Positions 60,051-64,000 of a stretch of DNA of 64,000 bases are shown here, one piece after another; position 1 is the stretch's first letter; each line of letters starts with the position of its first letter. A program made the translations under genes and the position numbers. The DNA comes from Anoxybacteroides voinovskiense (GTDB taxonomy: Bacteria > Bacillota > Bacilli > Bacillales > Anoxybacillaceae). The notes beneath the pieces were generated by a model. That model made no database searches and was not told the origin of the DNA. It was given only the letters and a program-made list of their open reading frames with translations. The stretch spans positions 62,001 to 126,000 of the forward strand of contig NZ_JACIDE010000007.1 of assembly GCF_014196205.1 (NCBI RefSeq). The letters are read 5' to 3'.

Positions 60051-60650
60051 CTATCCGTTATTTTTTCGCCGGCGATAAAGCTGAACGACAATGTATAGCG
60101 CCATCACGATGAGCGCACCAAACGCTACCGGTCGCAAATACGGCTGCGCAATTTCATCAATTTTTTGCCAATTGCTACCTAACTTTTCCCCTAGAAAAAT
60201 GAAAAAAATCGACCATGGAATAATTGCACCGATCGTATAGATAGTAAACCTTGTCGCCGACATGTTCGCAATCCCTGCTGGAATCGAAATCGCGTGGCGA
60301 ACGACTGGAATGAATCTTGCTGTAAAAATAACGCCAGGACCGTATTTGCGGAACCATTCTTCCGATAAATCAAGATGCGCTTTCTTAATCAACAAATACT
60401 TCCCATATTTATCTAAAAACGGACGCCCTCCGTATAACCCCATCCAATAAAGGAATAGCTGGGCAATCGTTCCGCCGATTGTACCAGCAATCACGGCGCC
60501 AACAAACGACACTTCTCCCCGCGACACTAAATAGCCAGCATAGGCTAATACGATTTCGCTCGGAATGACTTCAATCATTAACGCAAGAGCAATTCCGATA
60601 TAGCCAAGGTCGATAAGAAACGTAAAAATAGACTGTATGAACTCGTGCAT
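60051..60650 (-). CDS. DedA-family membrane protein
   Basis: 199 residues, five or six membrane segments, with the family features MIEVIPSEIVLAYAGYL near the N-terminus and FTARFIPVVRHAISIPAG in the middle. Recent work on the family assigns some DedA proteins to flipping undecaprenyl phosphate (UptA), which fits the adjacent uppP: one releases the phosphate, the other returns the carrier. That role here is inference. Similar to B. subtilis YngC type. Confidence 0.9.
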   Translation of the reverse strand: MHEFIQSIFTFLIDLGYIGIALALMIEVIPSEIVLAYAGYLVSRGEVSFVGAVIAGTIGGTIAQLFLYWMGLYGGRPFLDKYGKYLLIKKAHLDLSEEWFRKYGPGVIFTARFIPVVRHAISIPAGIANMSATRFTIYTIGAIIPWSIFFIFLGEKLGSNWQKIDEIAQPYLRPVAFGALIVMALYIVVQLYRRRKNNG

Positions 60651-60734
60651 CGTTTTTCCTCCTATGTATAAGCCAAGCTCTTATTACACCATATTCAACA
60701 GTAAATTATACTATACGGCCAACCGGAAAAAAAT

Positions 60735-60770
60735 AAAAAATTCGGCCACCTCATTCATGAGGTAGCCTCG
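60735..60770 (-). terminator. Terminator of gltT
   Basis: Minus strand GGCTACCTCAT and ATGAGGTGGCC arms around GA, followed by AATTTTTTATTTTTTT. Confidence 0.9.
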
Positions 60771-60777
60771 TTTTCAT

Positions 60778-62043
60778 TTATGCGCTTTTCACGACTTCGT
60801 TCACGTATTGCGTCGCTTTTTCTTCGTTATACTGCCCTTCCCATTTCGACATGACGACAGCTGCCAATGAGTTGCCAACGACATTTACCGCTGTCCGCGC
60901 CATATCTAAAATCCGGTCGATACCTGCGATAAACGCTAACCCTTCGACAGGAATACCAACTGTCCCTAGCGTCGCCAATAATACAACGAACGAAACGCCT
61001 GGCACGCCCGCAATCCCTTTCGAAGTGACCATCAAAACTAATAAAAGCGAAATTTGCTGCGAAATTGGCATATCAATACCATACAGCTGCGCAATAAAAA
61101 TTGCCGCTAGCGCTTGATAAAGCGTCGATCCGTCTAGGTTGAACGAATAGCCGGTCGGAATGACAAACGAAGTAATTGCTTTCGGACAGCCGAACTTCTC
61201 CATTTTCTCCATAATTTTCGGCAATACCGTTTCTGAGCTTGCCGTGCTGTACGCTAATACAAGCTCGTCTTTTAAAATTTTAATCATATGCCATAAGTTT
61301 ACTTTTACTAGTTTAGCAACAATGCCAAGTACGACAACAACAAAAAAGACCATCGTTCCATACACAACAAGCACGAGTTTACTTAACGGAATAAGCGATT
61401 GTATCCCAAATTTGGAAACCGTCACACCGATTAAGGCAAATACACCAAACGGCGCAAATTTCATAATTTGATTTGTGACGTAAAACATCGCGTCGGCTAC
61501 ACCTTGGAAAAACTGTAGCACCACTTTTCCTTTCTCACCAATTGCCGCAACCCCTAATCCAAACATGACGGAAAAGAAAATAATTGCGAGCATATTTCCA
61601 GTCGAAAGCGCCTCAAAAATGTTTTTCGGCACGATGTTAACGACCGTGTCAATCATCGAGTGGCTTTGTACTTCATGTGTTGTATCGACATACGCTTGAA
61701 TGTCTGTTTTTTCAAGCGTCTTCATGTTCACGCCCGTACCTGGATGGAAGAGGTTTGCCGCAAGCAACCCGACAACGATTGCTATTGTCGTAATAATTTC
61801 AAAATACAAAATTGTTTTTCCACCCAATTTTCCAAGTTTTTTAATATCGCCAACGTTAGCAACACCAACGATTAAACTTGATACAACAATTGGAATAACA
61901 ATCATTTTAATTAAACGAAGGAAAATATCGCCGATCGGCTGCAAGTACGTCGCAACCTCTGGATTCCCATAGAAAACTGCTCCTACCGCAATCCCAAGAA
62001 GCAGGCCAATAAAAATTTGCCATGCCAATCCTATTTTTTTCAT
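60778..62043 (-). CDS. gltT: Proton/sodium-glutamate (dicarboxylate) symporter
   Basis: 421-residue DAACS-family transporter. Hairpin and helix motifs: AYSTASSETVLPKIME (serine-rich HP1), SFNLDGSTLYQALAAIFIAQ (TM7 NLDG) and GIAGVPGVSFVVLL (HP2). GltT of B. stearothermophilus is the thermophile prototype; glutamate or aspartate uptake is likely. It has its own promoter and terminator. Confidence 0.94.
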   Translation of the reverse strand: MKKIGLAWQIFIGLLLGIAVGAVFYGNPEVATYLQPIGDIFLRLIKMIVIPIVVSSLIVGVANVGDIKKLGKLGGKTILYFEIITTIAIVVGLLAANLFHPGTGVNMKTLEKTDIQAYVDTTHEVQSHSMIDTVVNIVPKNIFEALSTGNMLAIIFFSVMFGLGVAAIGEKGKVVLQFFQGVADAMFYVTNQIMKFAPFGVFALIGVTVSKFGIQSLIPLSKLVLVVYGTMVFFVVVVLGIVAKLVKVNLWHMIKILKDELVLAYSTASSETVLPKIMEKMEKFGCPKAITSFVIPTGYSFNLDGSTLYQALAAIFIAQLYGIDMPISQQISLLLVLMVTSKGIAGVPGVSFVVLLATLGTVGIPVEGLAFIAGIDRILDMARTAVNVVGNSLAAVVMSKWEGQYNEEKATQYVNEVVKSA

Positions 62044-62079
62044 TTGTCTACCCCCTTTTGGACATAAAATAACAAAGCT

Positions 62080-62108
62080 ATTCTAATATGTTCATTTTGT
62101 TATGTCAA
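62080..62108 (-). promoter_or_regulatory. Sigma-A promoter of gltT
   Basis: On the minus strand a perfect TTGACA (62103-62108), a 17-base spacer and TAGAAT (62080-62085), about 40 bases before gltT. Confidence 0.82.
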
Positions 62109-62236
62109 GAATATTCATATAATACTGTAATTTATTTCCTTTTATTTTTAAAAAGTGGTCAAACACGAACAACTTCATGCGTTCATATATATAACTAACG
62201 GCCTTGTGCCTAATTTGAGGAGGGTGGGGTGGAAAG

Positions 62237-62626
62237 ATGTCGGGCATTTTGTCTGCACTAGCGTATGTCATTAAAGAGATAATGTTTTTCGTTTCTTATA
62301 TTAAAAACAACGCATTTCCCCAACCGTTAAGCGCGCAAGAAGAAGAGATGTATTTGCAGCGAATGGCAGAAGGCGATGAAGAAGCTCGCAATCTCCTAAT
62401 CGAGCACAATTTGCGGCTTGTTGCCCATATCGTAAAAAAGTTTGAAAATACCGGTGAAGAGGCGGAAGATTTAATCTCGATCGGGACGATCGGGTTAATT
62501 AAAGCGATTGAAAGCTACTCACAAGGAAAAGGAACGAAACTAGCCACATACGCAGCGCGGTGTATTGAAAATGAAATAATTATGACAATAGTATGCGTTA
62601 TAAAATGTAAAAAGAACGCTGTTTAA
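62237..62626 (+). CDS. sigK: Sigma-K N-terminal half, interrupted (SpoIVCB-type)
   Basis: A 129-codon frame encoding the first half of the mother-cell sigma factor. Residues 1-20 or so are the hydrophobic pro-sequence ([19 protein letters not shown]) cleaved by SpoIVFB in family members. [38 protein letters not shown] and [17 protein letters not shown] are region 2. The homology ends at CIENEI (codons 109-114) or one to two codons later; the following residues ([13 protein letters not shown]) are unrelated and end at a TAA inside a hairpin. Sigma regions 3 and 4 are missing, so the fragment should be inactive until the interrupting DNA is removed. GGAGGGTGGGG precedes the ATG. Confidence 0.93.
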   Translation: MSGILSALAYVIKEIMFFVSYIKNNAFPQPLSAQEEEMYLQRMAEGDEEARNLLIEHNLRLVAHIVKKFENTGEEAEDLISIGTIGLIKAIESYSQGKGTKLATYAARCIENEIIMTIVCVIKCKKNAV

Positions 62627-62633
62627 GCGTTCT
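62611..62633 (-). terminator. Terminator of the recombinase gene
   Basis: AGAACGCT (62613-62620), five bases, AGCGTTCT (62626-62633); the minus strand continues TTTTTAC. The TAA ending the sigK fragment is in the loop. Confidence 0.82.
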
Positions 62634-64000
62634 AAAATAAGTGAATTTCGATATTTTCTTTGTCAATGACGCGGATTTCTTTGACAACTTTGCGGATCAA
62701 TGTCTGTTTGATTTCAAAGTCAATTTCTTCTTTGTGATTCAAGAAAAAGTCAATTGCTTCTTGCAAAATGTGTTCGTTCGGCTTGCTTTCTTGCATTTCT
62801 TTGAGTTGTTGTTCCAGCTGGTTGTATTGTTCAATCAGCTCTTTTTCTCGTTGCTGCAAGTTGCGTATTTCTTCTTTCACTTCTTCAAGGTCGAATTCGT
62901 CGTCATCAGACATTGTGACAAGCGACAGCAGGCGTTTGCGTCCTTTCCGCGCTCGGTCAATCTCTTTTTCTAGCCTTTCTAGTTCTTTCTTTTCATAGCT
63001 ATTTTCAACGTCAGCGACCGGTTGGAATTCTTGTATTCGTTCTGGATGGTTGAATAGATCAAGAAGGTAGTTCCATACTTCTTGTTCGATTTCGTCCGCG
63101 CGAACGACCATTCCGCAACCACGGTGTTTTGCGCCAGCTGTGTTTTTTCTGTCCGTGTATTCGCGATGATATTTCCCCCAGTTTTTCATCAATCGCCCGG
63201 TCATTGTGTTCCCGCATTGTGTGCAACGTAACAGCCCTGAAAGCAAATATTGACGTTTCGATGCTTTCGTATAGCGCCTTCGCGCTTGATCTAGCAGCAT
63301 TTGCGCTTGCTGAAATTGCTCTTCTGAAACAATTGCCGGAACATCCACATAGATCCATTCATCTTTGCTCCGCAAGCGCATCGGCACTTTTTCATTGCGA
63401 TACTTATTCGCCAGCATGCCTTCTGTATTCCACTTGTTTTGCGGTTTTCTCCCTGCATACGTTTCATTCATCAATATTTGCCGTACCACTTGCCGATGCC
63501 ACACCGTTTTTCCCGTTTTTGTCGGTATTTTTCTCTCAGTCAAATGCAATGCAATGCCGTTTACGCCTTTGAAACGCTCTTGAACGAAACTGTCAAATAT
63601 GAAGCGAACGATTTCAGCTTCACTTTCATTTATTTTGAGTTGTCCCGTCTGTTTATCATAATCATATCCATATATTCGGTCATTCTTCACAACTTTTCCT
63701 TGTTTCGCTTTTCTTTTCCGCCCTGCCATCGTCCTCTCACGAATTTTCGCTTTTTCAAATTCGGAAATAGCGCCGCGCATCGCAAAAAATAACTTTCCCT
63801 CAGGAGTATTTGCATACTCGCCGTTCACAAAAAGCAATTCGACATTATGCTTTCTAAACTCATCATCTAGCAGCAGCTGGTGCATGAGATTACGCGCCAG
63901 CCGGTCGGGATCGTACACAATGACGGTATCGATCATTCTGTTTCGTATATCGTTGCGCAAGCGTTCCAGCCCTGGACGCTCAAGAAATTCGCCGGAAAAG
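62632..64000 (-). CDS. spoIVCA: Large serine recombinase of the sigK element (SpoIVCA-like), 5' end outside window
   Basis: The frame is open to the window edge (455 codons seen) and lacks the N-terminal 40-50 residues with the catalytic serine. Seen in order: end of the resolvase domain (FSGEFLERPGLER at the edge, then VIVYDPDRLARN and MRGAISEFEKAKIRERTM), the recombinase domain (IYGYDYDKQTGQL, YAGRKPQNKWN), a zinc ribbon (LRCTQCGNTM and HRGCGM), and a long coiled coil (about EKKELERLEKEIDRARKG onward) typical of integrases that need a directionality factor. It should excise and circularise the element, restoring sigK. Annotated from conserved layout; the SpoIVCA name rests on context. Confidence 0.93.
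   Translation of the reverse strand, partial: FSGEFLERPGLERLRNDIRNRMIDTVIVYDPDRLARNLMHQLLLDDEFRKHNVELLFVNGEYANTPEGKLFFAMRGAISEFEKAKIRERTMAGRKRKAKQGKVVKNDRIYGYDYDKQTGQLKINESEAEIVRFIFDSFVQERFKGVNGIALHLTERKIPTKTGKTVWHRQVVRQILMNETYAGRKPQNKWNTEGMLANKYRNEKVPMRLRSKDEWIYVDVPAIVSEEQFQQAQMLLDQARRRYTKASKRQYLLSGLLRCTQCGNTMTGRLMKNWGKYHREYTDRKNTAGAKHRGCGMVVRADEIEQEVWNYLLDLFNHPERIQEFQPVADVENSYEKKELERLEKEIDRARKGRKRLLSLVTMSDDDEFDLEEVKEEIRNLQQREKELIEQYNQLEQQLKEMQESKPNEHILQEAIDFFLNHKEEIDFEIKQTLIRKVVKEIRVIDKENIEIHLF

Larger units (their letters stand above)
62570..64000. mobile_element. Left end of a skin-type sigK-intervening element
   Basis: Starts inside sigK, at or just after codons 112-116, and runs off the right edge. 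Visible content: a short foreign tail on the sigK frame, a terminator and a large serine recombinase facing sigK, the arrangement of spoIVCB/spoIVCA in the B. subtilis skin element. The other end, cargo and the sigK 3' half are not in the window. The exact left boundary is inferred: AATGA at 62570-62574 matches the core recalled for B. subtilis skin. Confidence 0.85.

Noticed and set aside
62130-62236. Sigma-E/SpoIIID-type promoter for sigK (CATATATATA at 62184-62193)
   Set aside because: The -10-like sequence is only partial and no sigma-E -35 lies 13-15 bases upstream; regulation is expected from family knowledge but not shown here.
62237-62626. sigK fragment as a simple frameshift pseudogene
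   Set aside because: The sequence after codon 115 bears no relation to sigma-K in any frame and is followed by a convergent recombinase, so insertion explains it better than a point mutation.

Overview
The window is core chromosome of a spore-forming Bacillaceae, most likely a moderate thermophile of the Anoxybacillus/Geobacillus group. Nearly every gene matches the Bacillus subtilis yqfZ-to-yqeG block (ispG, zur, nfo, ispH, cccA, sigA, dnaG, ccpN, recO, era, phoH, rpsU, the dnaK cluster, lepA, spoIIP, gpr, rpsT, comE, nadD, aroE, sda) in the same order and orientation. Spore genes (yqfC, yqfD, spoIIP, gpr, ytvI, sda, sigK), the competence operon comEA-EB-EC and a MotP/MotS stator show a motile, potentially competent endospore former. 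The genus is inferred from gene order and from recall of intergenic repeats, not from a search.

Layout: 1-3.9 kb chemoreceptor, yqfZ, ispG; 3.9-7.6 kb nucleotidase, zinc uptake and Zur, YqfU; 7.6-14.2 kb DNA repair (nfo), helicase (cshB), ispH, nif3-like gene, trmK, cccA; 14.5-20.3 kb the sigA-dnaG macromolecular-synthesis operon and the CcpN/YqfL gluconeogenic control pair; 20.5-27 kb recO-yqzL-era-cdd-dgkA-ybeY, phoH-yqfD-yqfC, yqeY-rpsU; 27-36.9 kb phosphate-transporter-like gene, deoC, and the heat-shock cluster hrcA-grpE-dnaK-dnaJ-prmA-rsmE-mtaB behind a perfect CIRCE operator; 36.9-44.4 kb hemW, lepA, yqxA-spoIIP-gpr, rpsT, holA; 44.6-54.3 kb yqzM, comE, comER and the yqeG-yqeH-aroE-yhbY-nadD-yqeK-rsfS-yqeM operon; 54.4-62 kb DnaA-box cluster and sda, psd/pssA, motPS, ytvI, uppP, a DedA protein, gltT.

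The most notable structure is at the right edge. sigK (mother-cell sigma-K) is broken at about codon 115, just after the conserved IENEI stretch. It is followed on the opposite strand by a large serine recombinase that runs off the window. This is the arrangement of a skin-type sigK-intervening element, excised in the mother cell during sporulation. Only its left end is visible, so its cargo and the sigK 3-prime half lie outside the window.

Compared with B. subtilis, three gene sets are missing at their usual places: pgpH (between ybeY and phoH), glyQS (between recO and ccpN) and yqeZ-floA-yqfB (between yqeY and yqfC). Two structured intergenic repeats of one apparent family (11.9 and 14.4 kb), a cluster of DnaA boxes before sda and a half-conserved Zur operator are the main non-coding signals. 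I saw no rRNA, tRNA or CRISPR array.
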